From an uncultured Bacilli bacterium (GTDB taxonomy: Bacteria; Bacillota_I; Bacilli_A; RF39; UBA660): a DNA stretch of 45,906 nt. Positions 15,874 through 24,587 of this stretch are shown in pieces. The position numbers and the translations under genes are program-made. Position 1 is the stretch's first letter; every line of letters starts with the position of its first letter. The stretch spans positions 1 to 45,906 of the forward strand of contig CALVQX010000039.1 in assembly GCA_944358405.1 (NCBI GenBank), in the 5' to 3' direction. Below the pieces are notes generated by a model. It was not told where the DNA came from. It ran no database searches and saw only the letters and a list, made by a program, of their open reading frames with translations.

Positions 15874-16560
15874 TTAATAAAAAACAAGATTATTAATAAC
15901 CCATACTCTTTTTGCAATATCCACAATTCCAGTACCACAATAACTACAAACTTTTTCTCCGACACTACGAATTGGTGATCCACAATTAGGACAATTCAAT
16001 CCTAAGGACTTACTTTTAAGAGAAACTTTTCTAACATCAATAATATAAATAACCTCTATTTTAGCACGATCCTGTATCTTTTTACTACTTTCTTGATCTT
16101 GATGATAATTATATTCAAAACTACTAGCAAACCATATCGTAGCAATTCCCTTTTCCTTCCTATAATTAGAAATAACAGTGCGATGAATTTTAAAATGATC
16201 ATAAAAAGCATTAGAAGATCCAAATTCACGAATTTTTTTATCTGCCAAGGTACGAATTTTCTCATTTTGGATAGAACTACTATCTTTATTTTCAATAGCT
16301 AAAAAATAAGAAACAATCATCTCCTCGACCATTTGTTCCAATTCAGAAATCACAAGATGAGGGAAATCTTTTCTTATCTGTTCTAAATAAAGTCGATCCA
16401 TACTGGCTAAAGACTTAGGGATCTCTTCATCTTGCAATCTAGCCTCTTGTATCACCTCTTTAAGACTACTACCAAAATAGTGAATAAATTTTTTACGAAG
16501 ATATAAATAAGAAAAAATCAAAAAAGAAATAAGTAAAATTACTCCAATTAAAAATGGCAT
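15874..16560 (-). CDS. Membrane-anchored Tim44-like protein with zinc ribbon
   Basis: This 228-residue protein begins with a membrane helix (MPFLIGVILLISFLIFSYLY). Then comes a domain of about 150 residues resembling Tim44/TIM44-like modules (YDHFKIHRTVISNYRKEKGI, then a beta-rich EYNYHQDQ... EVIYIIDVRK part). The C-terminus is a ribbon, CPNCGSPIRSVGEKVCSYCG. The ATG at 16560 has a textbook TAGGAGGTTTCTT site; an in-frame ATG at 16608 has none. It heads the cluster with YdjG-, YdjH- and YdjI-like genes and is not part of the B. subtilis operon, so it may be an added partner. The Tim44 assignment is moderate. Confidence 0.7.
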   Translation of the reverse strand: MPFLIGVILLISFLIFSYLYLRKKFIHYFGSSLKEVIQEARLQDEEIPKSLASMDRLYLEQIRKDFPHLVISELEQMVEEMIVSYFLAIENKDSSSIQNEKIRTLADKKIREFGSSNAFYDHFKIHRTVISNYRKEKGIATIWFASSFEYNYHQDQESSKKIQDRAKIEVIYIIDVRKVSLKSKSLGLNCPNCGSPIRSVGEKVCSYCGTGIVDIAKRVWVINNLVFY

Positions 16561-16636
16561 AAGAAACCTCCTACTTACAGGATACCAAAAAAAAGAAAAC
16601 TCTTCCACAAATTACGAAAGAATTTTCTAAAATTAA

Positions 16637-16774
16637 CTATTTCTTTTTCATAGTAGATTCTTTTTCCACAACTTCCACAAGCATTTTTCCTTCTTTAGAA
16701 TTACAATCTACATGAATATTATAAAGACCACTTTCTTTACTAACTGTATTAATTCGATTTTTATCCACTTTCAT
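16637..16774 (-). CDS. Possible small protein of 45 residues
   Basis: A short frame MKVDKNRINTVSKESGLYNI... ends in STMKKK, behind a weak GGTG site. The sequence looks protein-like (hydrophobic/charged alternation, IHVDCNSKEGKMLVEVVEK) but matches nothing I know. It lies between the large TPR gene and the zinc-ribbon cluster on the same strand. A 7-bp inverted repeat (16775-16781 and 16795-16801) covers the ribosome site. It could equally be a gene fragment. Confidence 0.4.
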   Translation of the reverse strand: MKVDKNRINTVSKESGLYNIHVDCNSKEGKMLVEVVEKESTMKKK

Positions 16775-16805
16775 CTTATCACCATTACATCTTATGATAA
16801 GTATT

Positions 16806-16834
16806 AAAAAAATAGACCTAATAATTTATTCTAT
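16806..16834 (-). terminator. Weak terminator of the HTH-TPR gene
   Basis: On the minus strand ATAGA/TCTAT arms with inner AT pairs are followed by seven T, overlapping the stop codon at 16831. The stem is short and AT-rich. Confidence 0.4.
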
Positions 16835-18969
16835 CTTTTTCTACACTGAGGTGTTAATACTAAACTTTTATGTTCCTCCAAATTTCGATATTTGTAAAAT
16901 CTCCTATTTCTTCTAATTTCTTCAATCAAAGAAATAGTAAATGGAGATTTTTCTTTTTCTTGCTCCGCTTTCTTTAAATATTCTTCACCAAGAGAATACT
17001 TCTCTTGAACAAAACATTCTCTAGCAAAAATTAAAGTAGCAATGTTTTTTTCATTTGCATTCATTTCTAAATTAGTACATGCTTCCTCAAAAGAAATACC
17101 TAAAAAAAGCATCTTTGAAATTTGTGGAATAACATCAATACCATAATAATTATCAATATCATTATCGAATTCGGACATCTCCATTTTAAAGAAAGGCTTT
17201 TGATTAATTCCTTTTAAATGTGCAATCAAATCACTAAAATCAATAGATGAATTTGATTTCTTATTCAATTCATTTGCCACTGTTAAATAATCAATAGCAA
17301 TATCATTCTCATGCTTTTTCATATAAGAAAGCCCAATTTTAGCATAAACAAAGGCAGGAGGTTCTCCACTCGCCAACATATTTTTGAAGTTTTTTATACA
17401 AAGATCATAATCACCATTCTTATATGCAGCATTTCCCTCATCCATCCAAGTCTTCAAATCAATATTAAATAAATAAGGACAAAATCTTAAAACTACTTGT
17501 TTTAATTTTCCTTCTCCTATGCTAAAAGATTGAATATCGGAAATTTTACTCACAATTTCATGGATTCTCTTTTCTCTCTCCAAAGACATTGGTCGTAATA
17601 AAAGAATGCCTCTTTCACACAAATTATCAATTTGTCGCTCAATAAATCTTACATCTCGATCATATAACATTTTTTCTTCATCCTGCGATATAGCACTTTT
17701 TTGCTTGATAGACTCAACCTGTTCTGTTGAGAAAGAATCTCTATCTTCTTCCAATGAAGAAGAAAATTCAGTACGATTATCCATATGACAAGAGATAGAA
17801 TTTTCTTGGATAGTATTCTCTGATGCCTTCGTATCTATATAATCTAACCATCTTTGGATCATTAAAGCATCTTGTGTTAAAAGATACTGGAAAATTTTTT
17901 GAAAAGCATTGGTATAAAAACAAACATCAGAAGCACTTGGTACAGGAACAAGATTTCTATTATTATTCTCCGAAGAAAATCTTGCTTTAGCTAGCATAAT
18001 TTCCTTTAACAACAAATAAATAGCGTCATTATAACTAGTATGCTTCTTAAAATGATGAACATATTCAGAACTAATCTTCCAAGCCGATTCATAATCTTTA
18101 TTATGAATTGCAGAAAAGAACTTAGAAGAATTAGAATGCTTTTTAGGAATGATACCTGTTTTTTGTATCTCTACACAATCCCTCGTCAAAGACAAAATAC
18201 TCTCATCAAATAAGTTTAAACGATGTGTTTTTTCATAGGATTCTAAAAATTCAATCACCGAATCATATTGATGTTGCTGAATCAATTGTAACAATTTTTG
18301 TCCTCGTTTTTGTTGTTCGAGTTTAGCTCTATTTAATAATGACACTGCCATAATATCTGAAGTAGCTAATTTTACCTGATGCTTTAGAACTCGATATCTT
18401 TGAAGTGCCAATGAAAATTGTTGCTTTAATACCGATAATCTAATTTGATTTCTCTGATAAAATTTCTTGGCTTGCTCAGAATCAAAAGAAAGCTCAATAT
18501 CTTTAAACCGCATCTTTTGAATACGCTCCTGATACTTCAAAGGAACCTCAGTAACACAACTCAATAAATATAAATAGTAATTATAATCATTTTGATACTG
18601 TTTCTCCTGTGATTGATACAATGTATCAAAATATTGAAAACTTTCTTCATAATTAGCATCTTTAATACTTTTAAAAAACAGTGAAAAGCAAGTTTTCAAA
18701 TGATTCGGATCTAGTTCATAGCACTTTTTAAAACAATCATTCGCTCTATCATATTCCTTTTTAGCAAGCAACTCTTTTCCATAATGAAATAAATGATCAA
18801 CAGAAGAAAAAGAATAATATCCTCTTTTTTCCCTTACGATTACTCCTTCATTGAGCAAATTAGTCAAATCATAAGCATGAAATCCATACTCTTTTAACTG
18901 TTTCGTAGATAATACCTGATTATCAATAAATCCCTCATATAGCTGCTTGAAACATTTCTCATCAACCAT
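16831..18969 (-). CDS. AbiEi-like winged-helix plus TPR protein
   Basis: This 712-residue protein starts with a winged-helix domain (about 1-60): LSTKQLKEYGFHAYDLTNLL, then NEGVIVREKRGYYSF. This is the pattern of AbiEi-type antitoxin/regulator N-termini. The rest is TPR-like helices: LLAKKEYDRANDCFKKCYEL near residue 70, and GNAAYKNGDYDLCIKNFKNM plus SYMKKHENDIAIDYLTVANE near 530-590. A Ser/Glu-rich low-complexity stretch (about 395-430) divides two TPR blocks. The ATG at 18969 has GAGGTG 5 bases upstream and a full promoter above. There is no AbiEii-type toxin beside it, so a toxin-antitoxin role is not supported. A scaffold or regulator is more likely. Confidence 0.7.
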   Translation of the reverse strand: MVDEKCFKQLYEGFIDNQVLSTKQLKEYGFHAYDLTNLLNEGVIVREKRGYYSFSSVDHLFHYGKELLAKKEYDRANDCFKKCYELDPNHLKTCFSLFFKSIKDANYEESFQYFDTLYQSQEKQYQNDYNYYLYLLSCVTEVPLKYQERIQKMRFKDIELSFDSEQAKKFYQRNQIRLSVLKQQFSLALQRYRVLKHQVKLATSDIMAVSLLNRAKLEQQKRGQKLLQLIQQHQYDSVIEFLESYEKTHRLNLFDESILSLTRDCVEIQKTGIIPKKHSNSSKFFSAIHNKDYESAWKISSEYVHHFKKHTSYNDAIYLLLKEIMLAKARFSSENNNRNLVPVPSASDVCFYTNAFQKIFQYLLTQDALMIQRWLDYIDTKASENTIQENSISCHMDNRTEFSSSLEEDRDSFSTEQVESIKQKSAISQDEEKMLYDRDVRFIERQIDNLCERGILLLRPMSLEREKRIHEIVSKISDIQSFSIGEGKLKQVVLRFCPYLFNIDLKTWMDEGNAAYKNGDYDLCIKNFKNMLASGEPPAFVYAKIGLSYMKKHENDIAIDYLTVANELNKKSNSSIDFSDLIAHLKGINQKPFFKMEMSEFDNDIDNYYGIDVIPQISKMLFLGISFEEACTNLEMNANEKNIATLIFARECFVQEKYSLGEEYLKKAEQEKEKSPFTISLIEEIRRNRRFYKYRNLEEHKSLVLTPQCRKR

Positions 18970-19003
18970 GAACACACCTCGCTCATAAAACATCTACAAA
19001 CTC

Positions 19004-19032
19004 ACTATATAATGTACTGCATTTAATGTCAA
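19004..19032 (-). promoter_or_regulatory. Promoter of the HTH-TPR gene
   Basis: TTGACA (19027-19032), 17 bases, TATAGT (19004-19009) on the minus strand: a near-consensus promoter 35 bases above the chosen ATG. Confidence 0.85.
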
Positions 19033-19076
19033 GAAAGAAAAAAATAAAATCATACTTATTTTAAAAACACAACAAT

Positions 19077-19106
19077 ACAAAAAATACACTTCTGAAAAGA
19101 AGTGTA
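19077..19106 (-). terminator. Terminator of serS
   Basis: On the minus strand a perfect 8-bp stem (TACACTTC / GAAGTGTA) with a 6-base loop and six T lies 6 bases after the serS stop. Confidence 0.88.
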
Positions 19107-19111
19107 AATTT

Positions 19112-20398
19112 TTATTTCGTTGGTCTAATTTCCTCTTTACCGCCCATATATGGTTGCAATACTTTAGGAATTCTAATACTTCCATCTTCTTGATAATTAT
19201 TTTCAATGAAAGCAATAAGTCCTCTAGGAGTCGCAACCACTGTATTATTCAAAGTATGTAAGAAATAAGTTCCTTTTTCTCCTTTTTTACGAATACCAAG
19301 ACGTCTAGCTTGAGCATCTCCTAAGTTAGAACAACTTCCAACTTCAAAATATTTCTTCTGACGAGGAGACCATGCTTCAATATCACAAGATTTTACTTTT
19401 AAATCAGCTAAATCTCCACTACAACATTCAAGTTGTCTTACAGGAATATCTAAACTTCTAAAGAAGTCCACTGTCAATTTCCACATTTTTTCATACCAAT
19501 CCATAAACTCTTCAGGATCACAGATAACAATCATCTCTTGCTTTTCAAATTGATGAACACGGTAAAGTCCTCTCTCTTCTAATCCATGAGAACCTCCTTC
19601 TTTTCTAAAACAAGGAGAATAACTTGTCATATGAATAGGAAGTTCACTATCCTTAATAATTTGATCTTTAAATTTACCAATCATAGAATGTTCTGAAGTA
19701 CCAATTAAATATAAATCTTCTCCTTCAATCTTATACATCATAGCTTCCATCTCAGGAAAAGACATAACACCAGTAACAACATCACTATGAATCATAAATG
19801 GTGGAATGGCATAAGTAAATCCAGCATCAATCATAAAGTCTCTAGCATAAACAAGCATAGCTTCATGAAGACGAGCAATATCTCCTAATAAATAATAAAA
19901 TCCCTGTCCACTCGTTCTTCCAGCCGCCTCTTTATCTAAACCTCCTAAACGTTCAATAATATCTGCATGATAAGGAATCTCATACTCTGGAACAATAGGA
20001 TCACCAAATTTTTCTACTTCAACATTTTCTGTATCATCTTTACCAATAGGAACAGAAGGATCCATAATTTGTGGAATGACCATCATTCGATCTTTAATTT
20101 CTTTCTGAAGAGTTTCCTGTTCTTGCTCTAACGCAGTAATTTCTGAAGCAGTAGTGGCAATCTTCTTCTTTATCTGCTCTGCTTCTTCTTTCTTTCCCTC
20201 TTTCATTAATTTTCCAATTTCACCACTCAAACGGTTTTTATCTGCTTTTAGACCATCTGCTTTTACTTGAACCTCACGAACTCTTTTATCCAAATCATAT
20301 ACTTCATCTACCAAAGGAAGTTTTTCCTCTTGAAACTTCTTTCTAATATTTTCTTTTACTAAATCTCTATTTTCTCTAATTAATTTAATATCTATCAT
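19112..20398 (-). CDS. serS: Seryl-tRNA synthetase
   Basis: SerRS charges tRNA-Ser (and tRNA-Sec where present). The 428 residues match the family. The N-terminal coiled-coil arm (about 25-105) is visible as heptads rich in Lys/Glu (EEKLPLVDEVYDLDKRVREV). Class II motif 2 is CFRKEGGSHGLEERGLYRVH; motif 3 has the conserved Arg in TPRGLIAFIENNYQ. The start ATG overlaps the stop of the dipeptidase gene (ATGA), so both share the T-box-controlled transcript. Confidence 0.97.
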   Translation of the reverse strand: MIDIKLIRENRDLVKENIRKKFQEEKLPLVDEVYDLDKRVREVQVKADGLKADKNRLSGEIGKLMKEGKKEEAEQIKKKIATTASEITALEQEQETLQKEIKDRMMVIPQIMDPSVPIGKDDTENVEVEKFGDPIVPEYEIPYHADIIERLGGLDKEAAGRTSGQGFYYLLGDIARLHEAMLVYARDFMIDAGFTYAIPPFMIHSDVVTGVMSFPEMEAMMYKIEGEDLYLIGTSEHSMIGKFKDQIIKDSELPIHMTSYSPCFRKEGGSHGLEERGLYRVHQFEKQEMIVICDPEEFMDWYEKMWKLTVDFFRSLDIPVRQLECCSGDLADLKVKSCDIEAWSPRQKKYFEVGSCSNLGDAQARRLGIRKKGEKGTYFLHTLNNTVVATPRGLIAFIENNYQEDGSIRIPKVLQPYMGGKEEIRPTK

Positions 20399-21366
20399 AA
20401 TATAATACCTCTACCTTTTCTATAGTTTCTTATTTTATCAAATATTTTTTCTTTTGCTGTGTAATACATCAATTGATCTCTTTCCCTCTTAGAATATTTC
20501 TTTTCTAAAGTTTGTAAAACTTCTGTTGCCAAATTAGCATAATTATATATGGACACTTCACCATAAACCGGATCTGCATCTTTACAAAAATTCATATCAT
20601 CTGTTGCTAACGCAACATGATCAATTCCCATAATCGATGAAATATATTCAATATGTTGTAAATAATAATCTCTACTATCTATATTTGGATAAATAGCAGG
20701 AAGTACAAAACCAAGATGAGCAAATACACCAACCACTCCACCAACAGAACGTAATTTTCTCAACTGCACATCAGTCAAGTTACGCTCTCTATTGCAAAGT
20801 TTTCTGCTATTAGAATGACTTGCATAGCAACAAACAGCAACTCCTTTTTTTTGAGTATCTTGAATCAATGCAATCATATCATCAAATGTTCTAGCATTAG
20901 CATGGGACAAATCAATCCCCATCCCTAAAGAAATCGCTTTTTTCAAAAGAATCTTTCCCACCTCGGTCAATCCATAACTTCCACGATTCCCCGAGGCATA
21001 CTTATTCGGAGTATTCCAAGTAAGCATCAAAGCATCGAGTCCAGCATCATATAACCGCTCCAATTCTACTTCATCTTTAATATAATCTGCACCTTCAATA
21101 CTATATAAAATATCCAAATCAGGAAGATACATATCTAGAACATGCTTCGCCTGACAAAACATTTCTAACACAGAAACATTCTTTTGATAATAACACGGAT
21201 CCAATTCTTTGATCATTTCCTCTTCACTCATAAAATATAAATTAGCAATTACTCCACGTACATTATCTTTGCGAAAATAAGAAACAATCTCTTCCAAATA
21301 AGAAGAATCCTTTTTCAAATAAGCAAGATAAGCAATAGTCAACAAATCATAATGAGTATCAATCAT
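20395..21366 (-). CDS. Peptidase M19 (membrane-dipeptidase-like)
   Basis: This 323-residue protein belongs to the renal-dipeptidase family. The zinc ligands are visible: IDTHYD at the N-terminus, Glu in YSIEGADY, His in GIDLSHANART, and ASHSNSRKLCNRERNLTD with its His and following Arg/Asn. A final Asp lies in LATDDMNF. There is no signal peptide, so it probably acts on dipeptides in the cytoplasm. The ATG at 21366 has a perfect AGGAGG site. It is the first gene after a T-box leader and is coupled to serS by ATGA, which suggests it supplies serine from peptides under serine starvation. That role is inference. Confidence 0.88.
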   Translation of the reverse strand: MIDTHYDLLTIAYLAYLKKDSSYLEEIVSYFRKDNVRGVIANLYFMSEEEMIKELDPCYYQKNVSVLEMFCQAKHVLDMYLPDLDILYSIEGADYIKDEVELERLYDAGLDALMLTWNTPNKYASGNRGSYGLTEVGKILLKKAISLGMGIDLSHANARTFDDMIALIQDTQKKGVAVCCYASHSNSRKLCNRERNLTDVQLRKLRSVGGVVGVFAHLGFVLPAIYPNIDSRDYYLQHIEYISSIMGIDHVALATDDMNFCKDADPVYGEVSIYNYANLATEVLQTLEKKYSKRERDQLMYYTAKEKIFDKIRNYRKGRGIIL

Positions 21367-21568
21367 AATATTCCTCCTAATAAAGAAAAAGAGAATAGCC
21401 AAGGAGTGCTAAAAGCACGGTGCCATCCTCTTTTTTTCTTAATTTGATAACGGAACTTCCGGAGATATCTCATCTATAGAGTAGATAAATAAGTCTTTAA
21501 TATCGTTTTCACCAACCACGAATTCTCTATGATTAAAGGATCTTATTATTAGTTCTAATCATCGATTT
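21367..21568 (-). ncRNA. T-box leader RNA (serine) for dipeptidase-serS
   Basis: A leader of about 200 bases precedes the dipeptidase-serS operon and ends in the T-box TGGCACCGTG and a terminator. Upstream parts fit the class: AGAGAA and GGTTGGTGAAAACG in the distal part of stem I, and a small CGGAA/TTCCG hairpin as stem III. The likely specifier is TCT (21483-21485), read as a Ser codon and followed by the usual purine. The predicted response is read-through when tRNA-Ser is uncharged. The specifier is my alignment by eye; the T-box itself is clear. Confidence 0.88.
21385..21431 (-). terminator. T-box terminator/antiterminator
   Basis: The regulatory terminator pairs AGAGGATGGC with GGCTATTCTCT around an inner GTGC/GCAC hairpin, followed by a T-rich tail. 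The T-box sequence TGGCACCGTG (21416-21425) forms the 5' side; uncharged tRNA would pull it into the antiterminator instead. Confidence 0.82.
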
Positions 21569-21574
21569 GTTATT

Positions 21575-21603
21575 ATTATATGACAATTCAAAAATTTTAT
21601 CAA
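21575..21603 (-). promoter_or_regulatory. Promoter of the T-box operon
   Basis: TTGATA (21598-21603), 17 bases, TATAAT (21575-21580) on the minus strand. Transcription would begin near 21568, giving the leader described. It lies just below the stop of the preceding gene (21611). Confidence 0.85.
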
Positions 21604-21610
21604 GGATTTT

Positions 21611-22846
21611 CTAATTACTAACACAAAGAATCGCATCCTGAGGAGGAGATACTGAAGAGACTTTGTCAACACTATCCATTGACTCAAGATCGTACTCTGA
21701 TAATTCGATAAATCCATTTTCTCCATCCGTAATACTAATAGAATAAACAGGCCTAATATTCGTATTATCAATTATTACAAAACCATTCAAAGCTTCTCCA
21801 TTAAAAGAAGATTTCTTGATTTTATCATTTTTAAAATAATCTCCTTCTACAAAGTATACATAAAAAATTCTGCCAGAAGTATGAATACTCTCCCCCGTAT
21901 CACAAGTATAGCTAGATTCCGATATATCAGTAATAGCAGATTCTAAAATAGCTTCCGTCTGCTCTAAATATGAATTTGTCTGCATACTAGAAAAACCACT
22001 AACGATAGAATCTAAATTACCAAGTACAAGTCCCGCAATTCCCCATAAAGCAAAAATACCAAAAAGCAATAAAATTTGCCGATTAAGTTTATACGTATTT
22101 TCTGAAGTCTTTTCGCCGTTTACTTGTGCTTGAGAAACATCTTTTGGAATATAGATAATCCCTTCATAAGCAACATTCGAACCAAATGCAATTGCCGGAA
22201 TCATAATAAAACCAAAAAATAAAGTAAGCCAACCACTTTTTCCAAATTTTTTTCCTAACTGATAAGTAGAAACCAAAGAAATAATCGTACCAACTATAGG
22301 AATAAAGGAAAGTAAAAAGTAAATTCCACTCCCCATACTAATTTCATACTGAATCCATTGTCCATAGATTGGAACAAAAAAAGACCACCATGGACGATTT
22401 GCTTTCATATAAAGAAATTGCATTGCTAAAAAATAAAAGAAGATAAACGTAAGCATAAGTAAAACCACATTATAAACAGGATCAGCAAAAAGCGCAGCAA
22501 AATCCTTCGTAAAGGAAAACATAACTACTGTCAAAATCACAACAGAAATTAAAAATAATAAAACATTGACTAAAAAGCACGTTTTTCTCTTACCAGCCTT
22601 GTCAGCAAGAACTTCTCCACGAACAGCCTCATTACCGATTGCCAAATTTAAATTATTTTCTCCTACAACATACGGTTGCTGTTGTCCACCTTCTGTTACA
22701 GTCCCAGTAGCATATGCCCTCATTGAACGATTATCAGGATGATCATAATTTAAATTACCACACTTCATACAATATCGTTGATTTTTTTTCATAGGTGCAC
22801 CACAACGATTACAATAAATAACATCATTATTTACAGAACCTTCCAT
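21611..22846 (-). CDS. Zinc-ribbon, multi-pass membrane protein (DUF5684-like)
   Basis: This 411-residue protein has an N-terminal ribbon, YCNRCGAPMKKNQRYCMKCG. After a linker come about six membrane helices (about 90-280), with the motif NRPWWSFFVPIYGQWIQYEI typical of DUF5684-like membrane proteins. A C-terminal domain of about 120 residues follows and should lie outside the membrane. GGAGGG precedes the ATG. It shares the zinc-ribbon-plus-membrane theme with the cluster at 12691-16560 but is about 5 kb away. Function unknown. Confidence 0.7.
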   Translation of the reverse strand: MEGSVNNDVIYCNRCGAPMKKNQRYCMKCGNLNYDHPDNRSMRAYATGTVTEGGQQQPYVVGENNLNLAIGNEAVRGEVLADKAGKRKTCFLVNVLLFLISVVILTVVMFSFTKDFAALFADPVYNVVLLMLTFIFFYFLAMQFLYMKANRPWWSFFVPIYGQWIQYEISMGSGIYFLLSFIPIVGTIISLVSTYQLGKKFGKSGWLTLFFGFIMIPAIAFGSNVAYEGIIYIPKDVSQAQVNGEKTSENTYKLNRQILLLFGIFALWGIAGLVLGNLDSIVSGFSSMQTNSYLEQTEAILESAITDISESSYTCDTGESIHTSGRIFYVYFVEGDYFKNDKIKKSSFNGEALNGFVIIDNTNIRPVYSISITDGENGFIELSEYDLESMDSVDKVSSVSPPQDAILCVSN

Positions 22847-22909
22847 TAGAATCCCTCCTACTCCTATATTATTATATAGTTTATCATAGAAAAGAAAAAA
22901 TAGAAACCA

Positions 22910-22938
22910 AAAAAGAAAAAAAAAGGCTTATTTAGCCT
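22910..22938 (-). terminator. Terminator of spoVS
   Basis: On the minus strand AGGCT-AAATA-AGCCT (22924-22938) overlaps the last codons and stop, and a run of nine or more T follows. Confidence 0.8.
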
Positions 22939-23188
22939 CGATAATTAATTTAATGGCAGTACGTTCCTCACCATCAATAGCAATATCTTGAAAAGCAGGA
23001 ATACATACCAAATTTTTTCCGCTTGGAGCAACAAAACCACGAGCGATAGCTACTGCTTTAATAGCTTGATTTAATGCACCTGCTCCTACTGCTTGAATTT
23101 CCACCGTTCCTTTTTCTCTAAATACATTAGCAAGAGCCCCTGCTACGCTATTTGGATTAGATTTACTGCTAACTTTAAGTGTTTCCAT
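22928..23188 (-). CDS. spoVS: Stage V sporulation protein S
   Basis: SpoVS is an Alba-like nucleic-acid-binding protein needed for progression of sporulation. The 86 residues match the B. subtilis length, and the sequence METLKVSSKSNPNSVAGALA, with later VEIQAVGAGALNQAIKAVAI, is nearly invariant in the family. The ATG at 23188 with AGAGG upstream gives the standard N-terminus; a longer in-frame reading does not. Its neighbours (VanW upstream, zinc-ribbon protein downstream) are not the B. subtilis ones. Confidence 0.97.
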   Translation of the reverse strand: METLKVSSKSNPNSVAGALANVFREKGTVEIQAVGAGALNQAIKAVAIARGFVAPSGKNLVCIPAFQDIAIDGEERTAIKLIIEAK

Positions 23189-23254
23189 AATAATTAATTC
23201 CTCTCTTTCTGTACAATAAATCATATGAGAGAAATAAAAAGATATGACACATAA

Positions 23255-24496
23255 TTAATCTTCTGTATACCATGTCGTAGCAATTTTATCTCGATTAATT
23301 TCGACACCATTTTGATAAGTATGCAAATAAGTAGTATATCCTCTAGGAGCAATCTGGACAGATTCCGTAGAATAAGTTTTCCCACCCATAGCATCATGAT
23401 TCGACCAAAAATCAACGTGTGCTTCTCCGCCAATAGCATAGGCTGAAACATAGATAGGATAAGAATAGGTATTACGAAATTGAAAATCAACATTCCATCC
23501 ACTAGAATAACTAGCAACCGTTGCATCCAGTCCTCCTGCTACATATGGAGACTTAGCCGCATGAGGATATCTTTTAACGATTTCTAATCCTCCCAATAAA
23601 GCTGTATTATAAATTGTCGTAGCAATCTGACAAACACCATTCCCAACAAATTCATAATAAAAAACATAACCATCTTTATTATATGGTCCAGCATAATTAT
23701 AAAATGAAAATATCTCTCCAGGTAGAATAATCGCACCATCAATATAATTTAAAGCAACTTTTAGATTGGTTGCTCTAGTGATATAAGGATCAAAAGTAGT
23801 TACAAAGGAAGAGACCTTCGTATCAATAGTTTGATAACTCTCATTATTAACAGCATAATCTACAACACCATCTAACGTAACTTTTTCATAGTCTCCAATA
23901 GAACCTTGCAACAATGTAACCAACTGTTGTAATGATTTATCAATATCCAAAGAATAACCATTCGTTCCAGAAACATATTGCAATACCCTATCATCGCTCA
24001 TAGAAAAATAGCTATCAACCTTACCAACATCCACCACACTTTTTAACTGAGTTAAAAAATTACGTAATAACTCTTCATCATACAATAATCCATATTTAAA
24101 AACCTGTCGTTCATTTTTTTGTAATATTGAAAATTTTTCTCCATACGTAAGAGAATTTTGATATATAGTGATAGTATCTATAATTTTATTTTTATTCACA
24201 CTAAGACCTAAATCTTGATAAGTATAAGTATACTCTACACCATTACACTCCACTACAATTTTACTGTCCAAAATAGAATCCATATAAGAATCAATCTTTT
24301 GATCTAAATCTTCAAAAGAAACAAGAGATAAAGAATACTTTTCTAAATATGTATTTGGCAAAATTATAGTATCATACTTTTTAATTTGAATCACTTCATA
24401 TATAAATAATCCGACTATAGCAAGTACTATAATACTCAATAAAGTAATCAAAAAAATTAGAAATATTTTCCTCGATTTCCAAACCTTTTCTTGCAC
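23255..24496 (-). CDS. VanW-family protein with peptidoglycan-binding-like domain
   Basis: This 413-residue protein has an N-terminal membrane anchor (about 10-35). A domain resembling the peptidoglycan-binding module found before VanW follows (about 60-220). The VanW domain begins with GEIFSFYNYAGPYNKDGY and continues GNGVCQIATTIYNTALLGG and RYPHAAKSPYVAGGLDATV. VanW proteins sit in some vancomycin-resistance clusters but are common in ordinary Firmicutes genomes with unknown function, so this is not evidence of resistance. The start is GTG with a GGATGGA site. A TGGTATAAT promoter lies upstream. Confidence 0.88.
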   Translation of the reverse strand: MQEKVWKSRKIFLIFLITLLSIIVLAIVGLFIYEVIQIKKYDTIILPNTYLEKYSLSLVSFEDLDQKIDSYMDSILDSKIVVECNGVEYTYTYQDLGLSVNKNKIIDTITIYQNSLTYGEKFSILQKNERQVFKYGLLYDEELLRNFLTQLKSVVDVGKVDSYFSMSDDRVLQYVSGTNGYSLDIDKSLQQLVTLLQGSIGDYEKVTLDGVVDYAVNNESYQTIDTKVSSFVTTFDPYITRATNLKVALNYIDGAIILPGEIFSFYNYAGPYNKDGYVFYYEFVGNGVCQIATTIYNTALLGGLEIVKRYPHAAKSPYVAGGLDATVASYSSGWNVDFQFRNTYSYPIYVSAYAIGGEAHVDFWSNHDAMGGKTYSTESVQIAPRGYTTYLHTYQNGVEINRDKIATTWYTED

Positions 24497-24551
24497 ACAT
24501 CATCCATCCCAATCTTAACTTAAAATAACTACTACCTATCTTATACATTTT

Positions 24552-24560
24552 ATTATACCA
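24552..24560 (-). promoter_or_regulatory. Extended -10 promoter of the VanW gene
   Basis: TGGTATAAT on the minus strand (TGn plus perfect -10), about 55 bases above the GTG. The -35 region is only T-rich. Confidence 0.6.
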
Positions 24561-24587
24561 TTGCGAAAGAAAAAAAAAAATAAAATT

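Noticed and set aside
16831..18969. AbiE toxin-antitoxin system
   Set aside because: Only the N-terminal helix-turn-helix resembles AbiEi; no nucleotidyltransferase toxin gene is next to it.
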